This document shows positions 1 through 8,376 of a stretch of DNA of 64,000 nt, one piece after another. Position 1 is the first letter of the stretch. Each line of letters opens with the position of its first letter. Both the position numbers and the translations under genes were made by a program. Origin of the DNA: Lysinibacillus sp. OF-1 (lineage in GTDB: Bacteria > Bacillota > Bacilli > Bacillales_A > Planococcaceae); contig NZ_CP102798.1 in assembly GCF_028356935.1 (NCBI RefSeq), forward strand, positions 1,612,001 to 1,676,000, read 5' to 3'. The notes below the pieces were generated by a model. The model did no database searches. It saw nothing but the letters and a program-made list of their open reading frames with translations, and was not told the DNA's origin.

Positions 1-1274
1 ATAGGGTGAAGAAAAGGTGTAGCATTAATAAAATTCCATATTTCCACACTATCTAAAGATGGTTTTTCTGTTGCTGGGTCATGGTACATACGGTCATTTA
101 ATAATAACATGGGGCGTCCAAATTCATCAGTTGTAGCTGTCAAGGGCAGTTGTCTTTCAATATGTGCATGGTGTGTATGGAGATCCATCGTAACGGCTAG
201 CCTTTCAGGAATATCACTTGTATCTTCACATTTTAAAGGTACTGTGACTCTAAACTGCATAATGACATTTGTGTGTTCATTACTGAAATCTGTATCCGCA
301 TTGATTAAGGTGATTTCCTGTCCCGCACAGTTTGAAAAATCGATAATCACATCTGTACGTTCTGCTGGCAACAACTCGACAGATTGGATCAGTTGGGGGG
401 CGGATAAGAAACCGCCATCTGTACCAATTTGAAACATTGGCTGACCATTTGACAGGCTGATAACATAGCCCCTCCGATTGGAACCATTAAGAAAACGAAA
501 TCTATATTTACGTGGCTCTACATCTAAGTAAGGCCATAATTTTCCGTTCACTACGATTGTATTACCAACAAAACCAGGTGTAATGGAGGGGTGAACGGGG
601 ACTGGGAATGGTGGTTCATCAGGATAAAACAACGAGCCATCCTCATTAAAGGATTTATCTTGTATTAAAACCGGATATTCGTAGTCTCCACATGGTAAAT
701 TAGCGCGTTCCTCAAGTGCGTCTCTCAGTAAATAAAAGCCTGCTAATCCTGCATAGACATTTAAACGTGTTAAGGCCATTGCATGGTCATGATACCACAT
801 GGTAGTGCCAGGCTGATGATTTGTATATTCATGTATTTCCTTATTAAATTTTGGCCCAGTATGCCGATAGTCTCTTGTGTACCATGCTTCTGGATGACCA
901 TCACTCTCCCAATCCACATTGGCGCCATGTAAGTGAGTGACGGTTCTTACCTCTTGAGAATCGTTGGCGGCATGAAGTGTAAAATCTACGGGTAAAAAGT
1001 GCTGTAAGGGTAGCTGATTTTTATATTTCACGTAAATGGTTTTGTCTTTAGTAGCTTCAATGGTTGGTCCTGGATAAAGCCCGTTATAGCCCCAAATGTA
1101 TGTTTTGGGGAAATGCTTATGAAAACGGTGCTCGCCTTCCATCATGACTAATTCATAATAATCATTTTTTTGTTGCCCTCTACTATATTTGGGTTTAGCT
1201 ATCATTGGTTTTGGAAGTTCATCTACAAATTTTGGAATAGTTGCTGGATCAGAAGGGTTAATTTGCATACTCAC
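1..1274 (-). CDS. cotA: CotA-like multicopper oxidase (spore coat laccase family), 3' end cut off by window
   Basis: Translating the minus strand gives about 424 residues of a multicopper oxidase that runs off the left edge; full CotA proteins are about 510 residues. The copper motifs are visible in order: HLHGANV, then WYHDHAMAL, and the last codons read LHPI, the start of the C-terminal HPxHxH site. The closest family I recognise is CotA laccase/bilirubin oxidase, an outer spore-coat oxidase. I chose the GTG start at 1274, preceded by AGGA nine bases upstream; an in-frame ATG lies two codons later. A CATATGAT element about 45 bases upstream resembles a mother-cell sigma-E -10, but this is weak. 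The next gene diverges. Confidence 0.88.
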   Translation of the reverse strand, partial: MSMQINPSDPATIPKFVDELPKPMIAKPKYSRGQQKNDYYELVMMEGEHRFHKHFPKTYIWGYNGLYPGPTIEATKDKTIYVKYKNQLPLQHFLPVDFTLHAANDSQEVRTVTHLHGANVDWESDGHPEAWYTRDYRHTGPKFNKEIHEYTNHQPGTTMWYHDHAMALTRLNVYAGLAGFYLLRDALEERANLPCGDYEYPVLIQDKSFNEDGSLFYPDEPPFPVPVHPSITPGFVGNTIVVNGKLWPYLDVEPRKYRFRFLNGSNRRGYVISLSNGQPMFQIGTDGGFLSAPQLIQSVELLPAERTDVIIDFSNCAGQEITLINADTDFSNEHTNVIMQFRVTVPLKCEDTSDIPERLAVTMDLHTHHAHIERQLPLTATTDEFGRPMLLLNDRMYHDPATEKPSLDSVEIWNFINATPFLHP

Positions 1275-1580
1275 AACATCACGTCCTTTTTCAATACTTA
1301 AAATGGCTAATTATTTCATCATATGGGTAAAAACAATAGGTAACGGGGACAATGATGGAGAAAAGTGTGTGAAGGCATAAAAATTTAACGACAACTATGA
1401 ATGGAAAGCGATGATTCATTTTGAAGGTGTAGCGCAAGAAAAAGATGGTTGGACCTAGTAAGAGATTTTGAAATGCAGGAAATAGTTGGTTATCTAATGA
1501 AAAGGGCGGACGGAGTGAATAAATATACCTTATAATTGAGAAAGCACAAAGTGTATAGGGCTTGGAGAAGTGGTGAAACG
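1275..1580. other. Divergent intergenic region, no gene seen
   Basis: About 300 bases between the laccase gene and the diguanylate cyclase gene. I see only short, stop-interrupted reading frames. A TATAAT lies at 1531-1536 but has no convincing -35 partner. Confidence 0.5.
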
Positions 1581-3005
1581 GTGAAATTAACATTAGAAGA
1601 GTTAAATAAAACGATTATGGAAATGCGCACGAAGGGGTTTTTAACGGAAGCATTAAAACTAGCGGATCAAGGTCTTTTAGTCGCATTAGAGAGCGAAAAT
1701 TATGCATATGTATTGGATTTGTACTATCAAAAAATACTAGTTCACCATTCTTTAGGTGACACCTTAAGCATGGTCAGTCTTATGCATGATTATGAGGCGA
1801 TTTGTCAAAAATATGGTTCTAGCAAAGATTTAATGCATTATCATTTAATCATGTCTTTAATCTATGACTTGGTAGGCATACGTGAAAAAACAGTAGAGAT
1901 GACGAAGAAATCGATCGCCTATGCACAAGAGTTGCAGGACGCCATCATGCTTGTTCGGTGTCATAATAATTTATGTTATTTAGAGGTGGAGAAGGGCTGT
2001 ACGAAGGAAGCACTTCAAGCAGGGCTTTTAGCTAGAACATATAATCAGTCCTTATCTAAGACAATGCCCGATCTTGCAAAATTACATGATATTCGTATTA
2101 ATAATAATTTAGCAGATGTTTATATTTTAGAAGGGGATTTTAAAACGGGGAAGGCCTTGCTGGACAGCACGTTATCCTCTGACATTATTCATCAGCATAA
2201 ACGCGAAAAAGTAGCTGCGTTGTTTGGCTATGGCTTTTTATATGAAAAGCAGCAAAAGCTTGAAGAAGCCGTCCCCTATTATAAAAAGGCTGTAGAGCTT
2301 GCTAAATCCTACGGGGATAAACCGACAACGAAAAAAGTCATGCGTTTACTGTTAGATGTATTGTATCAATTGAATTGGCGGGATGAAATTTTTGATGTAC
2401 AGCGTGAATATATTGATCTTACAGAAAAAATGAGTGTTGCGAATTTACTACAGCAAGTCATGAATTTGGAATTTAAGCGTCAAAAGGAGAAGCTTGAGAA
2501 AAAAGCCCATTATGATCCATTAACGGGCGTGTTAAATCGTCATTTTTTGGATCATGAGCTACATGAATGGTTAAACATAGCCGAAATGACGCAATCATAT
2601 GTGTGTATTACGGTACTAGATATTGATCATTTTAAATTGTTTAATGATATGCATGGTCATCTGTTTGGGGATATGGCTTTACAGCTTTTAGCCAAGGGCT
2701 TGAAGAACTTTTTACATAAGGAAGATGTGAAAATTATTCGGTATGGCGGAGATGAATTTATCCTTTGTATCAAGCATCAACAAAAGGACTATATCAAAAC
2801 ACTTGTCAACAACACGCATGCTTATTTACTCACTTTAAAGCTAGAACAAGAGCATCAAAGCTATCCGTTAAAGGTGAGTATGGGTGCTTGTGTCAACAAT
2901 CAGCAAAATTATCAGTATAAAGAGTTATTTGAGCGAGCAGATAGCTGTTTGTACGAAGCGAAAGATAATGGCCGTGCCAGCTATGTTCTGTGCGAACTAT
3001 CATAA
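1581..3005 (+). CDS. TPR-repeat diguanylate cyclase (GGDEF protein)
   Basis: Predicted 474-residue cytoplasmic protein. The N-terminal 300 residues are helical and TPR-like, with repeated helices such as the YGFLYEKQQKLEEAVPYY segment. A GGDEF domain starts near DPLTGVLNRHF and carries an intact RYGGDEF at about residues 387-393, so it probably makes c-di-GMP from GTP. The RxxD product-inhibition site upstream of the motif is not well preserved (KEDVKIIRYGG). No membrane segment or EAL domain is present. I chose GTG at 1581; the frame is open upstream to a TTG at 1536, but GGAG at 1564 and the conservation of the reading favour the later start. The gene stands alone and is followed by a terminator. 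Confidence 0.85.
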   Translation: MKLTLEELNKTIMEMRTKGFLTEALKLADQGLLVALESENYAYVLDLYYQKILVHHSLGDTLSMVSLMHDYEAICQKYGSSKDLMHYHLIMSLIYDLVGIREKTVEMTKKSIAYAQELQDAIMLVRCHNNLCYLEVEKGCTKEALQAGLLARTYNQSLSKTMPDLAKLHDIRINNNLADVYILEGDFKTGKALLDSTLSSDIIHQHKREKVAALFGYGFLYEKQQKLEEAVPYYKKAVELAKSYGDKPTTKKVMRLLLDVLYQLNWRDEIFDVQREYIDLTEKMSVANLLQQVMNLEFKRQKEKLEKKAHYDPLTGVLNRHFLDHELHEWLNIAEMTQSYVCITVLDIDHFKLFNDMHGHLFGDMALQLLAKGLKNFLHKEDVKIIRYGGDEFILCIKHQQKDYIKTLVNNTHAYLLTLKLEQEHQSYPLKVSMGACVNNQQNYQYKELFERADSCLYEAKDNGRASYVLCELS

Positions 3006-3013
3006 ATTTACGC

Positions 3014-3045
3014 ATTCCTATTTACTTGGTTGAATAGGAATTTTT
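3014..3045 (+). terminator. Rho-independent terminator after the GGDEF gene
   Basis: A nine-base inverted repeat (ATTCCTATT / AATAGGAAT) is separated by ten bases and followed by a run of five T. Confidence 0.7.
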
Positions 3046-3181
3046 CAATGGAATTAAATTTGCTATACCAATCATTTGAAAACGTTATTCTAGCAACGTA
3101 CAATATATGAAATTAGGAAACACGACAGTACAAAATTGTTGTATAATGTTGTGGTATGAGGAAAGAAAGCAGGTTGACAAA

Positions 3182-3283
3182 ATGGAAAGCAAAATGAATG
3201 GTTATACAGTGATAGACATACACAAGCTTCAGCTATGTGTTATGCCAAAACAGCTCGATAGGAAACATAAGGTGAATAGATGA
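3182..3283 (+). CDS. Possible 33-residue small protein coupled to ypmB
   Basis: ATG at 3182 opens a 33-codon frame starting MESKMNGYTVIDIH. Its TGA overlaps the ypmB ATG (ATGA), which suggests translational coupling. AGG lies eight bases before the start, and a TATAAT at 3142-3147 could serve as -10. In Bacillus subtilis a small gene, ypmA, sits directly before ypmB. This frame has the same position and first four residues as I remember them, but it is shorter and otherwise I cannot align it. It may be a reduced or frameshifted ypmA, a leader peptide or chance. Confidence 0.3.
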   Translation: MESKMNGYTVIDIHKLQLCVMPKQLDRKHKVNR

Positions 3284-3762
3284 AAAACTGGTTAATTTTC
3301 ATTTCTGTCTTTATTGTTTCATTGTCACTTGTCATTAGCATTTTAGTACTCTGGAAAGCCGAGGCTCCGTTCCGTTCAATTGAAGAGAAGGCTGAACAGT
3401 TGGCACTCGATGCCAAAGCCCTCGCAATTGTCTCGGAGTCCTACACATATAATGGCAAACATTCGTATGTTACTGTGTTCGGGGTAGACGAATACGGTGA
3501 TAAAAAAGCTGTCTTTGTTCCAACGAATCTAGATGAGGATTCCATTCAGGAAGTGTTATTAGAAGATGGTATTACGGAAAAGCAAGCATTATCGGTTTTT
3601 AAAAATGAAGGAAATGTACAAAAAGTCCTCCACATGAAATTAGGTTATGAGGAACCTGGCGCTGTTTGGGAGATTACCTATCTAAACAACCATGATCAGC
3701 TCAACTATGTCTATATCATGTTTAAGGATGGCGACTGGTGGAAGCGCATTACGAATTTATAA
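3280..3762 (+). CDS. ypmB: YpmB-like membrane-anchored protein (DUF5590)
   Basis: 160 residues with one N-terminal transmembrane helix (about residues 4-24, MKNWLIFISVFIVSLSLVIS onward) followed by an extracytoplasmic domain of the YpmB/DUF5590 type. Function is not established; the fold is related to PepSY-like domains, which is family knowledge. It lies 16 bases upstream of aspB and asnS, as ypmB does in Bacillus. The stop is followed at once by GAGGAG, the ribosome binding site of aspB, so the two are almost certainly co-transcribed. Confidence 0.8.
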   Translation: MKNWLIFISVFIVSLSLVISILVLWKAEAPFRSIEEKAEQLALDAKALAIVSESYTYNGKHSYVTVFGVDEYGDKKAVFVPTNLDEDSIQEVLLEDGITEKQALSVFKNEGNVQKVLHMKLGYEEPGAVWEITYLNNHDQLNYVYIMFKDGDWWKRITNL

Positions 3763-3778
3763 GAGGAGTAGATCCCGG

Positions 3779-4972
3779 ATGAAAAATTTATTAGCAACAC
3801 GTGTAAAAACTTTAACACCATCTTCAACATTAGCTATTACTGCGAAAGCAAAAGCATTGAAAGAGCAAGGTATTGATGTTATTGGTCTTGGGGCTGGTGA
3901 ACCAGACTTTAACACACCTCAAAATATTTTAAATGCAGCCATTGATTCAATGGAAAAAGGATTAACAAAATATACACCTGCTGGCGGACTTCCAGTTTTG
4001 AAAAAAGCTATTATTGATAAGCTTCAACGCGATAATAATCTTGCCTATCAATCAAATGAAGTCATTGTCGGCGTAGGGGCAAAGCATATTTTATATACGC
4101 TATTCCAAGTTATTTTAAACGAGGGCGATGAGGTTATCATTCCAATTCCTTATTGGGTGTCTTATCCAGAACAAGTGAAATTAGCTGGTGGCGTACCTGT
4201 ATATGTTGAAGGTACACGTGAACAAAGCTATAAAATTACAGCGGATCAACTAAGAGCAGCTGTGACAGATAAAACGAAAGCCGTTATTATCAATTCACCT
4301 AGCAACCCATCAGGCATGATTTATTCTCGTGAGGAGCTAGCAGAGCTTGCAGCTGTTGCAGAAGAAAAAGATATTTTAATCGTGTCAGATGAAATTTATG
4401 AAAAGCTTGTATACAATGGTATTGAGCATTTTTCAATTGCACAACTTTCTGATGCAGTGAAAGCACGTACAATCGTTGTAAATGGTGTGGCAAAATCTCA
4501 CTCTATGACAGGCTGGCGTATTGGGTATGCTGCAGGTGACGCAGACATAGTTAAAGCAATGACTGACCTTGCATCACACTCAACATCTAATGCGACAACA
4601 ACAGCACAATATGCAACTGTGGAGGCGTATAATGGTCCTCAGGATGCAGTAGAAGAAATGCGTCAAGCATTTGAATCTCGTCTTGAAAAAATTTATCCAC
4701 AGTTAAGTGCAATTCCTGGCTTCCATGTCTTAAAACCACAGGGTGCATTCTACTTATTACCAGACGTAGCAGAAGCTATGGCCCACACTGGCTATGATTC
4801 AGTAGATACATTCGCTGCGGATATTTTAACAGAAGCAAACGTAGCAGTGATCCCAGGCTCTGGCTTTGGTGCACCAACTACAATGCGATTATCCTATGCT
4901 ACATCTTTAGAATTATTAGAAGAGGCAGTCCGTCGTATTGATGCATTTGTAAAATCAAAATGGCAAGACTAA
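3779..4972 (+). CDS. aspB: Aspartate aminotransferase
   Basis: 397-residue class I PLP aminotransferase that interconverts aspartate and 2-oxoglutarate with oxaloacetate and glutamate in the cytosol. Visible signatures are [10 protein letters not shown] near residue 40, SPSNPSG near 173, and the PLP lysine in [14 protein letters not shown] (Lys239). Length matches Bacillus AspB (393). The frame is open 29 codons further upstream into ypmB, but the ATG at 3779 has GAGGAG ten bases before it and matches the usual N-terminus MKNLLATRV. The gene lies between ypmB and asnS, so aspartate supply and asparaginyl-tRNA charging share an operon. Confidence 0.95.
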   Translation: MKNLLATRVKTLTPSSTLAITAKAKALKEQGIDVIGLGAGEPDFNTPQNILNAAIDSMEKGLTKYTPAGGLPVLKKAIIDKLQRDNNLAYQSNEVIVGVGAKHILYTLFQVILNEGDEVIIPIPYWVSYPEQVKLAGGVPVYVEGTREQSYKITADQLRAAVTDKTKAVIINSPSNPSGMIYSREELAELAAVAEEKDILIVSDEIYEKLVYNGIEHFSIAQLSDAVKARTIVVNGVAKSHSMTGWRIGYAAGDADIVKAMTDLASHSTSNATTTAQYATVEAYNGPQDAVEEMRQAFESRLEKIYPQLSAIPGFHVLKPQGAFYLLPDVAEAMAHTGYDSVDTFAADILTEANVAVIPGSGFGAPTTMRLSYATSLELLEEAVRRIDAFVKSKWQD

Positions 4973-5000
4973 TCCCTCTAGTCGACTTTGGAGGATTTCT

Positions 5001-6296
5001 ATGAAAAAAATTATGATTAAAGATATGCCACAGCATATCGGTGAAACAGTCAAAATTGGCGTTTGGTTAGCTAACAAACGTTCAAGCGGAAAAATCGCGT
5101 TCTTACAGCTACGTGATGGTTCTGGCTTTGTACAGGGCGTTGTCGTGAAAGAAGAAGTAGGCGAAGAAATTTTTGCTACGGCAAAAGGAATGACGCAAGA
5201 AACGTCTATGTACGTTACGGGCGAAGTGAAAGCTGACGAACGCTCAAGCTTTGGCTGTGAGCTTGCTGTAACAGGTATTGAGGTACTACATGCAGCAACA
5301 GATTTCCCAATTACACCAAAAGAACATGGTCCTGAATTTTTAATGGATAACCGTCATTTATGGCTACGCTCTCGTAAACAGCATGCCATAATGAAAATCC
5401 GTAACGAAATTATTCGTGCCACATATGAATTTTTCAACAATAATGGTTTTACAAAAATGGACCCACCAATTTTAACAGGATCTGCACCTGAAGGTACTTC
5501 AGAGCTATTCCATACAAAATATTTTGATGAAGATGCTTATCTATCTCAATCTGGTCAGCTTTACATGGAAGCGGCTGCAATGGCGTTAGGAAAAGTATTC
5601 TCATTCGGTCCAACTTTCCGTGCTGAAAAATCTAAAACACGTCGTCACCTAATCGAGTTTTGGATGATTGAGCCTGAGATGGCATTTGTAGAATTTGAAG
5701 AAAACTTAGAAGTACAAGAGCAATATGTAGCGCACATCGTACAATCCGTACTGGCAAACTGCAAATTAGAATTAGAGCGACTTGGCCGTGATACATCGAC
5801 ACTTGAAAACATCAAAGCGCCATTCCCTCGTATTTCGTATGATGATGCGATCAAGCTTTTACATGAACAAGGCTTCGACGATATCGAATGGGGCGATGAT
5901 TTTGGTGCGCCACATGAAACAGCTATTGCGAATTCATTTGACAAACCAGTATTTATTACTTGTTACCCAGTAGGCATTAAACCATTCTATATGCAACCAC
6001 ATCCAGAGCGTGATGATGTTGTCTTATGTGCTGATTTAATCGCACCAGAGGGTTACGGTGAAATTATTGGTGGTTCTGAGCGTATTCATGACTATGAATT
6101 ATTAAAATCACGTTTGGAAGAGCATAATCTATCATTAGATGCTTATGCATGGTATTTAGAGCTTCGCAAACATGGTTCTGTCCCACATTCAGGCTTTGGT
6201 CTTGGATTAGAGCGAACTGTAGCATGGATTTCTGGCACAGAGCATATCCGTGAAACGATTCCATTCCCACGTTTACTGAACCGCTTATATCCATAA
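5001..6296 (+). CDS. asnS: Asparaginyl-tRNA synthetase
   Basis: 431 residues, the usual length, charging tRNA-Asn with asparagine. An N-terminal OB-fold anticodon-binding domain (residues 1-110) is followed by the class IIb catalytic core with motif 2 ([15 protein letters not shown]) and motif 3 ([13 protein letters not shown]). The start has GGAGG nine bases upstream. Only 28 bases separate it from aspB, so there is no room for a T-box; expression must come from the upstream promoter. A clear terminator follows at 6309-6342. Confidence 0.96.
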   Translation: MKKIMIKDMPQHIGETVKIGVWLANKRSSGKIAFLQLRDGSGFVQGVVVKEEVGEEIFATAKGMTQETSMYVTGEVKADERSSFGCELAVTGIEVLHAATDFPITPKEHGPEFLMDNRHLWLRSRKQHAIMKIRNEIIRATYEFFNNNGFTKMDPPILTGSAPEGTSELFHTKYFDEDAYLSQSGQLYMEAAAMALGKVFSFGPTFRAEKSKTRRHLIEFWMIEPEMAFVEFEENLEVQEQYVAHIVQSVLANCKLELERLGRDTSTLENIKAPFPRISYDDAIKLLHEQGFDDIEWGDDFGAPHETAIANSFDKPVFITCYPVGIKPFYMQPHPERDDVVLCADLIAPEGYGEIIGGSERIHDYELLKSRLEEHNLSLDAYAWYLELRKHGSVPHSGFGLGLERTVAWISGTEHIRETIPFPRLLNRLYP

Positions 6297-6308
6297 GCTA
6301 ATCAATTT

Positions 6309-6342
6309 AAAAGTCGCGTAGTGAAATATCTACGCGGCTTTT
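6309..6342 (+). terminator. Rho-independent terminator after asnS
   Basis: A thirteen-base inverted repeat (AAAAGTCGCGTAG / CTACGCGGCTTTT) with an eight-base loop and a T-run at its 3' end. Confidence 0.85.
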
Positions 6343-6372
6343 CTACTTACTAAAGAAGGAGTCTGGAGAAAC

Positions 6373-7104
6373 ATGAACGTAAATAATCATCGACTCCGTA
6401 CATGGACTGAGCAGAGAATGATTCCCATTCCTCAGCTTTTTTTTCAGTTTTATAAGGAGTTAAATATGGAAGATGAAGAGGCACTCATTGTCATGCACTT
6501 ATTAGCCTTTCATATGGAAGGGAATGATTTCCCAACACCTAATGATCTCAAAAATCGCCTCACAATGTCTGACCATGACATCACATCACGTTTACAACGC
6601 TTAATGCAAAAAGGTTTTCTTGAAATTTCACGCGATGTTGATGCGGGAGGCAAGCTATATGAAAAATATTCCGTGTACCCACTATGGGAGCGCATTGTGC
6701 AGATGATGGATATGAAAGAGCAGCAAAAAACGGCAGTGACACTTCGACAAGAAGAAGGCGAGCTATTCCGTCTATTTGAAGAGGAAATGGGGCGTCTTTT
6801 ATCTCCTTTAGAGCTTGAAAAAATAGGATGTTGGCTTGATGAGGACAAGCATAGTCCAGCACTCATTAAGGAAGCACTAAAGGAGGCTGTCTTTGCTGGG
6901 AAACTGAGTATTCGTTATATTGATCGCATTTTATTAGAGTGGAAAAAGAAAAATATTACGACACCACAAGCCGCACAAAAGCAAAGCGAGCAGTTCCGTG
7001 AGAAACAGACATTTAACAGAGCACCAGGGCGGACAGCTCAACAAGAAACAACGCAACCAACGAATAAAGTACCATTTTATAATTGGTTAGAGGAAAGAGA
7101 ATAG
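6373..7104 (+). CDS. dnaD: Replication initiation/restart protein DnaD
   Basis: 243-residue protein of the DnaD family, which remodels DNA and helps load DnaB/DnaI at oriC and at restart sites. The N-terminal winged-helix DDBH1 domain covers about residues 1-100 and the C-terminal DDBH2 domain about 125-200, with the YxxxIxxxW motif present as YIDRILLEW. A basic, Gln/Thr-rich tail follows and may bind DNA. GGAG lies just before the ATG. It heads the group with nth and the ypoC-like gene, 13 bases before nth. Confidence 0.92.
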   Translation: MNVNNHRLRTWTEQRMIPIPQLFFQFYKELNMEDEEALIVMHLLAFHMEGNDFPTPNDLKNRLTMSDHDITSRLQRLMQKGFLEISRDVDAGGKLYEKYSVYPLWERIVQMMDMKEQQKTAVTLRQEEGELFRLFEEEMGRLLSPLELEKIGCWLDEDKHSPALIKEALKEAVFAGKLSIRYIDRILLEWKKKNITTPQAAQKQSEQFREKQTFNRAPGRTAQQETTQPTNKVPFYNWLEERE

Positions 7105-7117
7105 GGGGGCATCTGGT

Positions 7118-7780
7118 TTGTTAACAAAAAAACAGTGGGAGCATTGTCTAGAAGAGATGGATCGAATGTTTCCAGATGCACATTGTGAGCTCGTGCATGA
7201 CAATGCCTTTGAGCTGACGATTGCTACATTATTATCCGCACAATGTACAGATGTGTTAGTCAATAAAGTAACGAAAACATTATTTCAAAAATATAAAACG
7301 CCAGAAGATTATTTAGCGGTATCCTTAGAGGAGTTACAGCAGGATATTCGTTCTATCGGTCTTTATCGTAATAAGGCAAAGAACATTCAGGCATTATGTC
7401 AACGATTGCTCACTGAGTATGGTGGTGAAATACCTGCAACACGTGAAGCACTTGTGACATTACCAGGCGTAGGGCGAAAAACAGCCAATGTCGTGCTTTC
7501 CGTTGCCTTTGATATTCCAGCACTTGCAGTGGATACGCATGTGGAGCGAGTTTCAAAACGGCTAGGGCTCTGTCGATGGAAAGATTCGGTGCTTGAAGTA
7601 GAAGAAACGATTATGAAAAAAACACCTATGGACAAATGGTCGAAAACACATCACCAGTTAATTTTCTTTGGACGTTATCATTGCAAGGCACAAAATCCTG
7701 GGTGTCATGCCTGCCCTTTACTCGCTGATTGTCGTGAAGGTCAAAAACGCTTAAAGAAAGGCTTGGTGAAGGAAGCGTGA
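7118..7780 (+). CDS. nth: Endonuclease III (DNA glycosylase/AP lyase)
   Basis: 220-residue base excision repair enzyme that removes oxidised pyrimidines. The helix-hairpin-helix LPGVGRKTANVVL contains the catalytic Lys, the catalytic Asp lies in VDTHVERVSKRLG, and the C-terminal iron-sulfur cluster motif C-x6-C-x2-C-x5-C is intact (CKAQNPGCHACPLLADC). The start is a TTG eight bases after AGGGGGG. The stop overlaps the GTG of the next gene, as in the Bacillus dnaD-nth-ypoC order. Confidence 0.95.
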   Translation: MLTKKQWEHCLEEMDRMFPDAHCELVHDNAFELTIATLLSAQCTDVLVNKVTKTLFQKYKTPEDYLAVSLEELQQDIRSIGLYRNKAKNIQALCQRLLTEYGGEIPATREALVTLPGVGRKTANVVLSVAFDIPALAVDTHVERVSKRLGLCRWKDSVLEVEETIMKKTPMDKWSKTHHQLIFFGRYHCKAQNPGCHACPLLADCREGQKRLKKGLVKEA

Positions 7781-8091
7781 ACAATGAGGCTATCGCAAAA
7801 GATAAAGTAGATGCATGGTTTGCTCAATGGTCAACCTTGCAAGCAGCGATCCATACAGCCCACGATGCGAGAAACGGTACAGCTAAAGGGCTAATGGAAC
7901 AAGCCATCGAGCTATTTGAACAACTTGTACAGGCAGCAGGCGATGAGGTGCTACCGATCAATGGTGTTGAAAGACTTTCCTTTATTAAAGCCAAGCCAGG
8001 CCAATATGCATGCTACCGTCAGCTAGATGAATTATTCAAAGAAACCAAAAAGCGCACAGCTCGATTGCGAATTCAAGCTAGCAAAAGCTAG
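7777..8091 (+). CDS. ypoC: YpoC-like protein
   Basis: 104 residues, rich in helix, with no signal or membrane segment. The GTG start overlaps the nth stop (GTGA), so translation is probably coupled. In Bacillus subtilis ypoC lies at this place between nth and ponA; the C-terminal part (ERLSFIKAKPGQYACYRQL) fits that family as I recall it. This copy is shorter than the B. subtilis protein. Function is unknown. The 21-bp repeat array begins three bases after its stop. Confidence 0.6.
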   Translation: MNNEAIAKDKVDAWFAQWSTLQAAIHTAHDARNGTAKGLMEQAIELFEQLVQAAGDEVLPINGVERLSFIKAKPGQYACYRQLDELFKETKKRTARLRIQASKS

Positions 8092-8093
8092 GA

Positions 8094-8320
8094 GTCGATA
8101 GAGCACCAAGATGCGGATAAAGTGCAAGAAGTGGTGGATAGAAAGTCAAAAGTAGCGGATAGAATGAGAAAATTGGTGGATAGAGCAAGCAGAGTGATGG
8201 ATAGAGTGCCAAGTAGCGGATAAAGTGCAAGAAGTGATGGATAAAATGCCAAAAGTAGCGGATAGAATGAGCAAAGTGATGGATAGAGCGCCAGAATTGA
8301 TCGATAGAGCACTAACAAAG
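8094..8320. repeat. Degenerate 21-bp tandem repeat array (11 units, alternating two unit types)
   Basis: Eleven imperfect units share the core GGATAGA/GGATAAA. Most are exactly 21 bases (one is 19). Units starting TGATGGATA or TGGTGGATA alternate largely with units starting TAGCGGATA, giving a 42-base higher-order period. All three plus-strand frames are closed by TGA or TAG in the units. On the minus strand the array reads as a hydrophobic period-7 peptide with no ribosome binding site. The array fills the gap between the ypoC-like gene and the terminator shared with ponA. A second array of the same family lies at 59143-59270. Confidence 0.85.
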
Positions 8321-8336
8321 TGTTAAGAACGAATTT

Positions 8337-8373
8337 AAAAAGCCGAGAAGCAAATTGCTGCTTCTCGGCTTTG
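8337..8373. terminator. Bidirectional terminator between ypoC-like gene and ponA
   Basis: The inverted repeat AAAGCCGAGAAGCA / TGCTTCTCGGCTTT has a seven-base loop. In the minus direction it ends in GGCTTTTTAAA, a good T-tract for ponA; the plus-direction T-run is shorter. Confidence 0.8.
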
Positions 8374-8376
8374 TGT

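Noticed and set aside
109-432. Plus-strand open frame within the first 430 bases
   Set aside because: It is antisense to the multicopper oxidase, whose copper motifs confirm the minus strand.
4973-5000. T-box leader for asnS
   Set aside because: The gap to aspB is only 28 bases, too short for a T-box.
8088-8318. Minus-strand open frame giving a hydrophobic period-7 peptide across the first repeat array
   Set aside because: It is a by-product of a 21-bp repeat whose length is a multiple of three; there is no ribosome binding site and the same effect occurs at the second array.
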